64,000 bases of DNA from Cyanoderma ruficeps (taxonomy: Eukaryota; Chordata; Aves; Passeriformes; Timaliidae). Positions 33,110 through 45,896 of this stretch are shown in pieces. The stretch spans positions 1,900,526 to 1,964,525 of the forward strand of contig VZDJ01000219.1 of the NCBI GenBank assembly GCA_008694505.1, written 5' to 3'. The position numbers and the translations under genes were made by a program. Every line of letters begins with the position of its first letter. Position 1 is the first letter of the stretch. The notes under the pieces are model-generated. The model was not told the origin of the DNA, did not search any database, and saw nothing but the letters and a program-made list of their open reading frames with translations.

Positions 33110-35724
33110 GGAATGTGAACAGCAGGTGTCAAAAGGATGGACAGGTATTGTTCTCTTTTGTATTTCTTTGTTAGTAAGTATAAATATTATATATATGTAT
33201 GTATATGTCTATTTCTCAAGATCCAGCTCTACCTTTCTATCTCTATACAATCCATGCCACTGACCTCTCACAAGCATTCCCCTGTCTTTGTTGTTTTGTT
33301 TCCAGCAACACCCTGTAATTCACTCACTTGCTGAAGCTCTGCTTGACACCACGGGGTACAAAATAATACAGAAAATATTATCTGCAGGAGAAGAGAAGAT
33401 TGTCTGACTCTGGGAATGCTGCTATGTACAGCATAATTGGCTCTGCCCTTTCAAAAGTTAGATCAGCTCCCTGATTGATTGCCCTCCCTCCCTTTTTGTG
33501 GTCTTTTAAGAGTTCCAGAATTGGCCAGAAAATCAATATAACTCATGTAAAAGCCCCTCCAAGAGGACAAAAAAGAAATGTGGTTTTAGTTTGGGAAACT
33601 ATTCACCAGTATCTTCTGGGTGCACCTTTGAAGTACCAGACAAAATGCAGGAAGTTTAGCTGAAAACATACTCATTAAATTTTTTTGGGCTAGAAAGGAA
33701 AAGAAATAAGGTCATGTTCTGCAAATATCCTGTAAAAAGAGAAAGAAAAAAGCTACTCAAGTGTTCTGACACTGAGCTGTGACATCTTTCAATCATTTAC
33801 AGGAAGCCCTCAGCAAAGAATGCAAACAGGAAAGTTCTTCCTCATGAATAAGCTTGCCTTTCAGCCAAAAAAGATCCCCAGCTGCCCCCTGTAAATTCTG
33901 CAAACAAAAAGGAATTCTGTTTGTAAACTCCTTGAAAGACAAACCACTCTCACTATACACAAATCTCCACACAGAATGCTTCCTTCCAAGTAGTCATAAT
34001 CAGCTACCTTGCTCGGCTATGATAAAAACAAGTGGATGCATATTGTAGTTCTGGATTCCTTAGTACTAGAGGAATTATTTAGAAAGCTTACTCATCCCTG
34101 ATCCACAAAAGTAGCTGGTGTATTTCAGTTTTTGGTATAGGAATTTGCAAAGTTACAAACCAGAGCCTGAAATAATCCCAAACAAGTGCCATCTACATAG
34201 TCTGGAATCTGGGGTCTCTACAGCCAAGAGATTTTGTTCAGTTTTGGAGGTAAAATAAAAGATGACAAACATGAGGCAACCAAAAAAGCACCTCAATAGC
34301 AAATGTAGCTGGGATAGATAAGAAGCATTGGATTTCCAGGAAGAAATTTATTTATTTACCAGGAACTCAGACCTTTACTGAAGCACAGACATGTTGGTCT
34401 AGATGAGCATTTATTTATCTAAATGATGAGTACATTTCCTTGGCTTTGGTTATAAAATGTAACGTGACATAACATATATTTCCAAAGTGCCACCTTGTAA
34501 GGAAGATTTCTACCTTTTGAGTCTCTCTGTGTTTGAATGATGGAAGTGAAAATGTGAATGATGTGCAGTGAGTGACAGAAATAATTGAGAATCTCTCAGG
34601 TTGCCCCATGAGATACCTGCTGCTCCTTTTCTTTGCTGAAGAGGCACAGGGGGAACAAAAACTCAAACTCCAATGAATGCTTGGCACCTCATACTCAAAA
34701 GGCTGCATCACAAGAAATCTGCTTCCAGGTGTAAAAACAGTGACATAACTGTGTAATACAGGTGATGAACTGGAACCTGCACATTCAGGAACAGCCAACA
34801 TCTTGAACGTTTTTGGTCATGTCATCATATATATATTACCAACATATTTCTATATCAGCAGTAATGAAAAGTGGTCATGACCTAAATATTCTATGCATTT
34901 TTCAAATAAAATGAAAAAAAAAAAAGTGTTCCTCCTCAAAGCAGGCAATCTGAATTCCTGTCATCGTGGTTAGAGGGTTTTTTATGCCTTGATAGGTTAT
35001 AAACTGTTACAGATTAATTTTAAGTTAGAAATCCATTGGAGAAGTCTAATATATCTAGCTCCTTCTAAATTGCTCTTTGTCAGATACGATGGCTTTCCAC
35101 TGCCTCCTCCCACACATTTTCCATCTCTCCTGAAAATTGCCTCATCTTTGAATCATTACCATTGTAATTACAACAAGAGAAATCAGTAGTAGAAGAAAAA
35201 AAAAATCTTGACATAAAGAGCATTATCATGGGACAAAAATATCTTGCTATATCCAAAGATAACACAATGCCCCATTATTAATGTTTCTATTGATTATTGA
35301 GTCCATGGTAAGGTAAAGAACCAAATCTTTACACTTCAACTGTGGTATTCCATCCAGCTGATAGAAAATATAAACATGTCGGAAAGGTCATCCCAAAGCA
35401 CTCAGGGGGGAAAAGATTTAAGTAAACAATTTTTTATTGGAATCAGAAGTAGAATATGGTCCACATAGCGTTCATCTTTAAAGTGAGAGTATTTAAAGTA
35501 TTTACCGACTGGGTGTGAGTTAGTTGGGATGTTTCTGAGTGGCTCAACATCCACATGGACAACCCATTGTTCTGCAAATACAGGACACATACATAAGTCT
35601 CCCTGGTTGGATTAATTCTCAATTCTACTTCCAGCAGTGGCATTCAAAGGGAATGACAGTCCAACTCCTAAGGTAGGCCATTAAAAATAAAGTCCTTAGA
35701 AGGAATGCTTCCTCTTAAGCTCAT

Positions 35725-36110
35725 TTAAAAGGAGGCTGGAAGAGAGCTCATAGAGTTCAGTGATTTCTGGTGAGCCTGCTGCCCCAGGGCAGGATGAATT
35801 ACCTCTGTTATTCCTGACAAATGTTTTCTAAATGGTCGCTAAAAACGCCATTGATGAGGAATTCACAACTTGCTTGGACAACCTCCTTCAGTTTTTCATT
35901 TACTGGTAACATGTTTTTTTCCTAAGACAAATACCTTCTGTTGTAACTTAAACTTCTTAATTATCTTGGACACGGAATTCTTTCTTTTTCCTGTACATTT
36001 TTATGCATCTGAAAATATTAGGTTATTTTCCATCATATAGGTGACTGTATCCTAGCTTTTTTCAAACTTTTCTCCTTTATTCAAGGCCTTGAAAACATAG
36101 GAGATAAGAT
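35725..36110 (-). mobile_element. Old, diverged CR1-like LINE fragment
   Basis: In plus-strand order it shows a GCTGCCCCAGGGCAGGAT region, CTGTTATTCCTGACAAATGT, a CTAAATGGTC..AAAA segment, GATGAGGAATTCACAACTTG, a TTTTTTTCCTAAGACAAATA block and a TTCAAACTTTTCTCCTTTAT end. This matches the reverse complement of old CR1 copies shared by turtles, crocodilians and birds, where the blocks correspond to consensus TCCTGACAGATGTTTGTC, TTCCACAACCTC and TTTTTCCTAATGTC. It is much more diverged than the young CR1 copies in the window. Confidence 0.65.
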
Positions 36111-36267
36111 ACAGAGCTAATTCAGATTTCCAAACCCCTTCTTTACTAAGGAACTTGTTCTACAATTTTGACAGTTTTAGTACAATGGCCAAGGGCTCAG
36201 TGGGGGAACGTTGCTGATCCCCAACTCTGGAGTTAGATTTCGAAAGCAGTACCAAGGCAGAACAGTG

Positions 36268-36330
36268 TGAGGTTTATTGCTGGACTGGATCATCTTGAGG
36301 GTCTTTCCTAAGCTAAATGAACCTAAGCAT
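36268..36330 (+). mobile_element. Short, diverged CR1 LINE 3' end
   Basis: TTGCTGGACTGGATCATCTT, GAGGGTCTTTCCTAAGCTAA and ATGAACCTAAG resemble the CR1 3' terminus in plus orientation with several substitutions. It is short, so the call is tentative. Confidence 0.55.
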
Positions 36331-39300
36331 AACCCGAAGATATGGACTCATCACCTGTTTGTGTTTTGCCAGGCAGACAGGCAGAGGTTCAGCTTCAACA
36401 TCTATACCAGGGGTATAGCTCATTTGCATTAAAAAAATTAAAAAGAACATAAAATATAAGAACTGTATGGACCAAAATCTGCAGCAGAGTATTCATATTA
36501 CCAAATAGCCTTGAATACAATTTTTTCCCATTTTCTGTCTGAAAAGGAGTGCTTAACCTACATCTAATGGAGGACATGGGCAGACAAGAGCAAGGCTTGG
36601 GAATATGACAGGCAGCCACAAAGAAAACCTCATATATCACCTTCTGGTCAGAGCTCACCTTAAAAGATCCATTTTGCAGACATTTAAATTTTACTTGTAA
36701 ATATTTAGGATTAAATCCTGCTTTCACTGGTCTCCTAGTGAGATTTTTACCAATAACTTATTTAGAGTCCATGCTCCAGGGATATGAATTACAGATGGAA
36801 TGACACTTTAAAATGGTATTTCTGACTGTTTCATAAGATCTCCATATATATCACACTGTCCTTGGAATACTATCTTGACAGTTTATATGCAGAACATCCT
36901 CTGCAAGCATTTAAAAACAACAGTTTTAAACATCCAGATATTATTTTCAGTGAAAGTAACAGATCTGTTTTATAACAGCATGCTTTAACAACATTCATAT
37001 GATTCAAGGAAAAGCTAAATCCTCCATCTTAAGTTTCTGTCATGAAATGGGTTCAAGATTAACAACTTCTATACCTTTCTTTCACTTTGTTATTAGTTTT
37101 CCAATATTTTTTTCATCTAGATTACCCTCTATTATTTAGTTATAACTTCCTCCATAATTGCAATCAATGAATAGTAATCACTTAATAAACATATCCTGAC
37201 AGGTCTATTTTTGCACTGGGAAAAGATTAATTTTCTTTATCACCACTCCAGTAAGCAATTTCTTTTCTTACCCGAAGCAGCAAAGTGAACTGAAGTTCTG
37301 CTCTGCTTCCAGCAGCAGCTGAGCAAGACCAGACACCCACTCCTTTCACTTTTATATTATTTGGATATAGATTTATCAAAATCTGTGTAACTTGGAACCG
37401 CATGCATTTTTATTTGCATTGATTCTTACACATAATTCTACTGCACACAGGCAAAAGCTGCTTTGCACAAACACTGTGCTAACACTGAGCTCACACTGCT
37501 GCTTTGGGAGGATTTTCTGAGTGCTTTTCTTAAACCAGGTAATTCAGAGAGAAAAAATGCAGTTCTGTTAAAACTTTTGAGCTTAGATACTCAACAATGA
37601 AATGGCAAGGAGTGTGCATTCTGTCAAGCATCTATTAAAGCCTAATTTGATATTATATAGAATAAAATATCCTGAATGAACTCGGATACCTGCAGCTTGC
37701 TACGATGATTTCTTTTCCACTGCCATGTAAATATAGCACAAAGAAACTGGTAAAGAAACACAAACAAAAGAAAATGGTTTGTATATAGAAATCTCCTTTT
37801 CTTTCTCACAGATCAATTTGTTCTGAGTGGACTTGGCCTGAAGTCACTGCAATCAAAGCAAGTTTTTCTGCTGACTTCATTTCAGACTAGGTGTAGCAAA
37901 AACAGAAATTCAGAGTATATAACCTGTCCTAGAGGATTTGCATTTTCTGCCTTAGGACAAACAGACTGTGCAGTTTGTCAGGTACCTTCCAGAAAGGACT
38001 AATTTGTGGCATCTCTTTAGGTGGACACTCCTCAGTAATTCTGACATTAAATGGTGTGTCAAACATTCAGCTGAAAATGAAACCATAAAGGCAGTACTCT
38101 AAATGACAGTGAGTTTCTGTAAGATTTAAGTGCACTTTAATTCTTCACACAAACGTTTAAAACATCTTGAGCAACTCATCGTTGTACCAAAGTCTCAATT
38201 CACTCCAAGCACAAATTTTCCAGTGGTAACTTCTACAAATTCCGTATCGATACTGACAAAAATCACTTTTGCCATCCTTTTCCTCTGAACTCTGTGTTTC
38301 AGCTCCATGGAACATGAACCAGTGGGGTCACACTGAGTTGTCCCTCTGAACTCAATCCCATTCCTGGCATCAGCCTTTGTGCTTTTGTAAATGGCTTCAG
38401 GACACGACCATGTGAAAATTCATACTAATACAGCCTGTCACAAGAATATCTGTCTGCATGCAACAGACAACTTCTGACTGCACAAATTTCATCCATGATA
38501 ACTAGAAGGGCATACCTGAATTTTTTGCACTAGTCTCATCTTTGCCACAGGCAGGACCACATTAAGTTTCAAGGAAATCTGTGTAATACATACCAAACAA
38601 AAAAAAAGCTTACGATATTTTAATCACTTTAGACGTATCACCCTTCCTCTGGAAAGAACTGATTATATACATCAATAAAAAGGAAGATATCTAGTTCAAA
38701 GCTCTGAAAATTAGACTTAAAATCTCGCTTCAGAGTTCACCAGTTCAGCTTGCAATTTTGAGATCTTGGTAAAAGGCATCTTTTTGTCTGCACAGTAATG
38801 AAGACTTTACATACACTAATTACTTCTAAACATCGGCACATTACTAAGAGATTAGAAAGCAAAACAGATTTTGTGCGAAGCATCAACTTCTGAAATAAGC
38901 AATTATTACAGAATTTAATGAAAAAATTACATACCAGGCATTTTGTAAAGATCTGGGAAGAACTTTGAGAACAAAATGCCTGGATTGATCTAGCAGAGGT
39001 ATGTTGATATGATGGAAGTCTGAAAGCAATTATGAAAAAAAACACTCTGCATCTGTGCTGGTCACAGAGTGTTCAGTCATAAAAGCTTTGATTTAAATCA
39101 TATTAGCACAGTGTGGTGGAAGCATGCAGCACCACAACATCAAAGGATATGCCCTGAAAATATGTATCAATTTTTCTTTTTTATTTAATCTCTCCAATAG
39201 GAGTATACTTTTAGTTTCCAACTCACGTGTGTATTGGAAATGGTTTGTACATCCAAAGAGAAATCAGAGGGGAATGAAAAAGAAAAACAGCTTGAGGGAT

Positions 39301-40423
39301 GCAAGAATCTCACCATACGTTTAAGTAAAGAAATAACAATTCACTTGTAATAGGACTGTCCCATTAGGGTCCCTGATTGCCATGAAAATCTCAAGTGACC
39401 TACTCCTTTCTTTCTTAAATTCACTACCTTAAGATAATGAAAACAACGTGACTTTGGATTTGGGCTCACCAGATTTCTTCTAAGGTATACTTCACAGTTC
39501 TCCAAAATTCTCTGGAGAAAAGCACACTGGCCTGAATCTCACAGTCTCAGTAGATGGGAGACTCTTGTTAAATCTGCTCAGACTTCTCAGAAGGGATGCG
39601 ATCACTGAGGAATTTCACATTTTTGATTATAGCTCAGAGAAAATAACAGTTTTTCCCTTTGTTTTAAGTAGCTTTTTAAAACAATCCAAATAGACTGCCT
39701 GACTTCTTGTAGAGACAAAATAAAGAACTTAGGAGCAATTAATTCCTCTTCAGAGTAAATTTTCAAGCACAGTAATTGAGAGCCTAGAACATCATTGCTT
39801 TGTGTAAGGATGACCTTTTTGAACTTCCCAGGCTGACAGGGCCCAGCTGAGATTGTGATGCTGATGCTGCAGTAAGCTGCAGGCTCTCAGGGAAGGGGCT
39901 CACAGCAGCCCAGGGATGCCCCATGCTGGAATTGTCTCTGTGCAAACAGCAGGGCCACTGTCCCAGCACAGCACTGGGGAATGCCAGGGAGATGCTCCTG
40001 CACCACCGGGAACACACATTCCCCCAGCACTGCAGCCCTGCTCTGGCTGCTGCTGGTGGGAGCATGTTTCACATGTGATGTGCAACAGCAGGAGAGCACT
40101 GATGCATCAGACAGGGAAATTAAAAGAGAGGCCATTCACACAAAGGAATGCTTATTTAAGTTTGAGAATCATTCAGGCTTGGATGATACTGAGATATCAC
40201 CCATAGTACCGTGTGTTGTATTTGTTGATATCGCACATGGTACCATTTGATATATCTTTACTTACTAATGTGGAATTTGTTTTGGTGTTGTTTTTGTTTG
40301 TTTTTTTTTTTAATTTTTCTTCTCTGTAAACTGGTTTGTCACTGATTTGAAATGATTCCAAGAGCCTATCTGCATTTCCCCCAGCTGAGTCAGGGTTAAT
40401 ACCTAAGAGCACTTGGGTCCTTA

Positions 40424-40726
<303 letters not shown>

Positions 40727-41039
40727 TCACAGCCGGCCTCCGGGGAAAGGGAGCACTGTGGGAATGCCTCTGCTCAAAGCTGCAGCCTCTCAAAAGCTGC
40801 CCTGCTCACCTTCGGATGAAAGCTGGCCTTTAGTTTTTGTTTAAAAGAAATCTGAATTAAAAGTCGTTTTGATGCCTTAAGATTATAGCCTTTATGTTTT
40901 TCAAATCTTGTATTGCATTAGCACATAACTCTAAATTCCATATAAAGTGTTACTTACTGTCTACAATTAAGCAATTCAACTAGGTCTGAAACCCAAGGAC
41001 ACCCTACAGCCTTAGGCCCTGAAAAGTATAAACAAAAGT

Positions 41040-41293
41040 GAATTTGGGGGGAGCAAACTGGGGGTAAATGACTTCATTACTTGAAGCTGTAATTGGAGGA
41101 CAAAACCCTGATACAGGAAATAGACCAAACTCCTATCTGTCTGAAAAACTTGTGACCACTGTCCATCTTGGGTGTAGCCCCTTGGAGGCTTTTGACTGCC
41201 CAAGGTGTATCTATAGAAGGCCTTTAATAAATACACACTTTTATTTTCTTAACCTTGTCTAGTCTCTGTTCTAGGTAGCCACTCCAGGGCATC
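41040..41293 (+). mobile_element. LTR 3' fragment, probably an ERVL-type avian element
   Basis: The block has ATCTTGGGTGTAGCCCCTTG, then TGACTGCCCAAGGTGTATCT, AATAAA at 41226-41231 with a following TACACACTTTTATT, and TGTCTAGTCTCTGTTCTAGG, ending GGGCATCA. This arrangement is that of bird LTR 3' halves as I remember them. The 5' limit is uncertain and no coding sequence accompanies it. Confidence 0.55.
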
Positions 41294-42059
41294 AGTTTAA
41301 AAAAACCTGCTAATGTGGGCTGGACAGAGCTGCAGAGCTGCATCCTCCAGGCAGATACAAACGTGTCACAGGTGCTGTCCCCAGCAGCAAAGGAGGGGAG
41401 CAGGTGGCTCTGCTTTACTGAAACCTGGACCTCGGGTGATTTTGACAGATATTGATTTGCTAAGAATTGAGACTGAAACTCACCTAAAACTCATTTGGCA
41501 GAGAATGGCAGCAATTCAGGGTCATTTGGAATGATGGGTAAAAGTCACTTTCCAAGGAGAGATTTTGGATTCCTATTACTAACATGGTCAGTTACCCAGT
41601 GTCTCACTCCAAAAATTCTACTGCTCTCTGCCAGCTGAAGTTGCAGATAAGCAGAAGGGTCTTTTGCCCCATGCATCACCAAAGAAGGTGGCAGCGAGAC
41701 TCTCATTCTTGAATTTTCCTGACTGCTTATCCATAAAGCAGAAAACACGTCTTGATATTCATATCACTGGTGGGGTATTCCAGCTGATTAACCTTAGGAA
41801 ATAACTGAATAACCGTGAAAAATGTAAATATTGTTTCGAGAGACCCGGTTTTGACCTACAGCACCATCTCAAGGTTCAGCTAACAATGTAAAAGCAAAAT
41901 TCCCTGTATTTTCTTCCCATAAATGACGGACATTTTCATTTACAGTTGGGAAACAGAAATACACTTATGTAACTTTTTCAGTCTAGAAGAGAACCAGTGT
42001 TAGAACAAAACACAAACTCCTAACCTGCACCCACCTTACAGCCCCAAATTAAGAATGCA

Positions 42060-42121
42060 ATGAAAATATAAATAGATAAATATAAAAATATTAAAAAATA
42101 TAAAAATAAAAAATATAAATA
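42060..42121. repeat. A/T-rich simple-sequence tract
   Basis: The tract is almost entirely A and T, made of variants of AAATATAAATA and AAAAATAT. It lies about 160 bases inside the intron from the EGF4-5 donor. Confidence 0.85.
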
Positions 42122-42283
42122 GAGGTATACACACACTTCTTCCCAACAAAATTAAAGGAGCGCAATCGTGTAACAAAGACAACTTCCTCAATTATCACTG
42201 CATCTCAAACTTGCCATGTAGGTAGTAACATTTTAACAAAATAGCAAGGTGATTGGAAAATGAGGAGACACTGTTTTCCTTAC

Positions 42284-42484
42284 CAACGGAGCAGTCGGGG
42301 CCCATCCAGTTGGGGTCACAGGTGCAGAGCCCCGTGTCAGCCAGGTAGGAGCCGTGCCCGCTGCACTGGTCGGGGCACTGGGCTCGGGGCAGCTCGCAGT
42401 TAACGCTGCCCCAGCCCGGGCTGCAGAGACATTCCCCGTTCACACACACCCCGTGGTTGGAGCACGTCGGGTCCAGGCAATCCA
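42284..42484 (-). CDS. TENM2: TENM2 exon encoding EGF-like repeats 4 and 5
   Basis: This 201-nt exon follows the acceptor CCCCTCCTGCAG and ends at a GTAAGG donor, with phase 1 introns on both sides. The split first codon gives the Val of VDC. EGF4 ([13 protein letters not shown] to SVNC) has six cysteines. EGF5 ([19 protein letters not shown] to GPDC) has five, with tyrosine at the third cysteine position, the second of the two dimer-linking repeats known in teneurins. The exon ends in the split codon for the Glu of EVCSVDC at the start of EGF6. It is relatively GC-rich compared with the surrounding intron, which is usual for this exon class. The longer minus-strand reading frame around it (42195-42686) simply runs into the flanking introns. 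Confidence 0.95.
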
Positions 42485-44704
42485 CTGCAGGAGGGGACAA
42501 AAAAGCCATGCACAGAAGGGTCACTTCACACAAGGGGATGTTTGGAAAACGCGCTCTGAAAAGTGAGTTATCGATAAAGCAAATTGATGTAGTTCTCCAA
42601 GTCATATCAATAGCTGGTCTGAAAATGGGAAAGGGAAGTAATTTACATTTTACATTAAATAAATCAAGCAGGGTTTGACTCTGCAATGACAGTTTACTGC
42701 AGGAATGCTGTGGTGGAGAAGCATGAAGGCTTAAAAATAGCTCTTAAATATATATATATATAGTCAGAGTTCCGCACACAATCTTGGAGACATTTCTTCT
42801 GAAATACACTGAAGCTCCAATGACTCATGCACTGTATTTCAATTACAAAGGCAGTTAATAATCTGCTGTTTTAAAGGATTTCTTATTTGGAGTATTTTAA
42901 TAAAAACTGCTATTATTACTGTTGAAATGTTAGAGCACTGTTTGAACATTAGGACAGTCACTTCAAGTACACAGAAGTCAAAATGTCAGTGGCCTTCAGC
43001 TTCATTTAGACTCCTAATCATTCAGGCAGTTCTGAATGTTTGATCTATGGTCCACTAGTAGCTGAGCTGTGAAACTGAGAGCCCTGGTTACTTCAACCCA
43101 TATTCTAAACCAGCAGATTGTTTCTCCTAAAGAAGTAAAACCAGATACAGTTATGGATTTCAACCCAGAAACAACAAAGTGAAGATAGTTATGATGGAAA
43201 ATGATGCAATGAAATTTCAGTTGCTATTTCAGTCCCATAAAGGAGTATTACAAGCTGTCTTTCAAATAAACTTTATCAGTAACATTATGAGTTTCCAAAT
43301 TTTAATCTTATATGATGAATTTCTATAACAAGACTATGCTTTACTGCCAGTACCCACATGGAGGCTTTACCAAATGTCTTTTGCTGTGGAATTGAAGGCC
43401 AAGGTCAAATTCATGTCTTAAATAACTTGAATTCATCTCATGACTGGTATATATTAGCTCACAACAGCAGGACCGAGAATGATTTGCATTCTCTCTCAAT
43501 GCTCCAGGAAGATCTGAGTTTATAATGAAAGTGATTTATCTCTCATCTTTTCCAAACTGATCCTTCTAAATTAAGGCAGAGACATTTTCACTCCACCTGA
43601 TGTGAACAATACTTGCTCTTTCAAATCTCAACTTTTCTATAAACACGGAGCCTTACCGAAGCATTTTATTTAGCTGCAGAACATTTAAAGCAAGATTAGA
43701 TATAGATTAGATACAGGCAGAGGATTGACACAGGCACATTTAGAGATGCAATAAAATGAGCTATCAGAATATAGTAGTATAGAATTCAGAATAAAGTAGT
43801 ACAGGAATAAATTACTGTAAAATTTCTTACAAGATCTTCATTTTAATGATGACATTGGCTATCATTTTGGGTTTTTCTTTGTTTCTTTAAGATTTAAAGC
43901 TGAGTTAATTGGACATGAAAATATTATAATGCAATTTTGTATTTATAGGTAAACAGATGGGTTTGTGGTTCAACTCAAAGCTGATAAATTCATAAACTGT
44001 ATTAAATTACAGAGTGCTTGTCCTGTATTGTTACTCCTTCTTTGTGTTTAGCCAAATTATAACCTGTCTGAAGTTTACAATGCATCCTTTATAGAATTTC
44101 TGTTGAACTCAATGGACACAGAGCTGTGATAAAACAGTCTGACCGAATAAAGAAGTAAAGTACACAAAAACTTAGGTCAATCTGCTTTAAGGATGAAGGT
44201 TACTTCCTCCCTACACTTGGTCTATTCTGCTTTTTTTAGACTATATATTTCAACAGAAAATGTAGAAGGGTAATACGTGTACAACATCATTATAGGACAG
44301 CTAACTTTAGGAGATAATGATAAGTCATAACGTTCTCTCCTTGTCAGGAATGTATCATCTTCCTTCTCAAATGAAAGAACTAATGAAAGGAATGTGGAGC
44401 ATATGAAAAACACCACCTTCTGCTACATAAATTAACTGTCTTCCCTCTATCCCGAATTACAGTGCTCATGCAGCTCTGATTTATTTCTTCAGAACGAGCC
44501 TATCAATGCCCCTAAGCCTCCAATCTCCCTTGTTTTACAGGATAACACACTAAACACCTTTGTCCTTTGTTCTAGACAAATGTGCTTTACAGCTGTTTTG
44601 TTCTATCATCTGGGTAAGTAGTAGCTTTTGAAGTTTAAACTGAGGAGAGTTTTAACTCTGAGCTCCAATCTCGTTCTATTTTAATACACGCTCAGAGTTA
44701 TCAT

Positions 44705-44796
44705 CTCGGGCCAGATCCTCGCTGCTGAAATTAGCATAATGTGATTACCTGCAACAGAACTGCACTGACTTGTGCTGCAGAGGTTCTGGCCCCGAG
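44705..44796. mobile_element. Old palindromic MITE-like element
   Basis: The ends are inverted repeats: CTCGGGCCAGATCCTC on the left, and on the right the reverse complement CTCGGGGCCAGAACCTC, differing by one base and a single-base gap. The interior is also loosely palindromic. The GGGCCAGATCCTC start and the following GCTG..GAAATTAGCATAA match a class of short palindromic repeats that I remember as frequent in turtle and crocodilian genomes and rare, decayed in birds. Superfamily assignment (hAT-like or other) is not possible by eye. Confidence 0.55.
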
Positions 44797-45866
44797 GTGT
44801 AGCAGGGTTTACAATGGTGTTTAACCAGGATTTATAAATGGACCGTCTTTGGTGTTTAAACAAAGGAGAATGCGCCTTAGCAAGTACGTGAGGCTTGGAA
44901 CTCACAGCCCCCTGGCAGCTCAGATCATTAGAGCTCATTTAGTATTGGGCCCTCTGTAGATTTGACAAAAAAAGGTACTGAAAGCAATTTATATCCTTAA
45001 GGACAAAAAAGGAGGTCAAGGAGTTTTCCGAACAATATGTACCATGAAGTCCCCAAAGAGCCATGAATTACACTTACGAAGTTAAATGTCATTGAAAAAT
45101 GACTCGACCAGGAAAGTGACAAGAAAACCACCCTTAACTTAACCTAATTTGGCAATTTCACTTGTGTCCCCCCACAAAGCAGGCTGAATGAAGCCTGACA
45201 AATACCCCACTTCATCTTCTGTGCAAATTTGTTAATAGAAAAACAGTGTTTATGCTGCAAAAATTGTGCATCAAAAATATTGATTTTGGTATCACTTTCA
45301 TTTCAGGTAAATTGTTTGAACAATATAACCATGATGAATATCAGAAATAAAAAGCTATTGGGAAGAAAAAAAAAATGCTGACCCACTTATTTTAATTCAA
45401 TATTCTAGTTGGAAAACAGCAAATGAATCAACCTTTGCCATTCCTTTTGGAAGTTCAAATCAATAGAGGATATTTCATATATTATATATAAATACAGAAA
45501 TATTATTTCTATTACTCTACCATTAAAAGTGTAAAATTTCTATTCATGCAAAGACTTTAACTAAGACTAGATGATTAATTAGAGAGACACCAATTCATAG
45601 TGTACCCTTTCTCCCATAGCACTTGAATTAATGTGAGAAATATGTACAAAAGAATGGAATGTTAGAGTAGAAACATGGTGGTTGATTTTTATTTATTTCC
45701 AGATTAATTCATTGACTTATTTATTGCCCAATCATATATGCAAAAAGGTTACTTTAACCTTCCTTGTCATGTTATTGGCCCCTTCCAAGTTTGCAATCGA
45801 TACCTCCTGCCTTTGTAACCCATTTATCTTTTTAGGAAGAAACAAATCCTTCCAAGCACGGTGTTG

Positions 45867-45896
45867 ATTAAATAATGTATTAATTAAATAATGTAT
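45867..45896. repeat. Direct repeat with 16-bp period
   Basis: ATTAAATAATGTAT occurs at 45867 and again at 45883. It is a small local duplication in AT-rich intron. Confidence 0.85.

Noticed and set aside
34415..34801. 128-codon minus-strand open frame
   Set aside because: No recognisable family, and its composition matches the intron around it. It could be checked by conservation but nothing supports it.
36395..36727. 110-codon minus-strand open frame
   Set aside because: No homology that I recognise and no splice or promoter context; it lies between a diverged CR1 end and plain intron.
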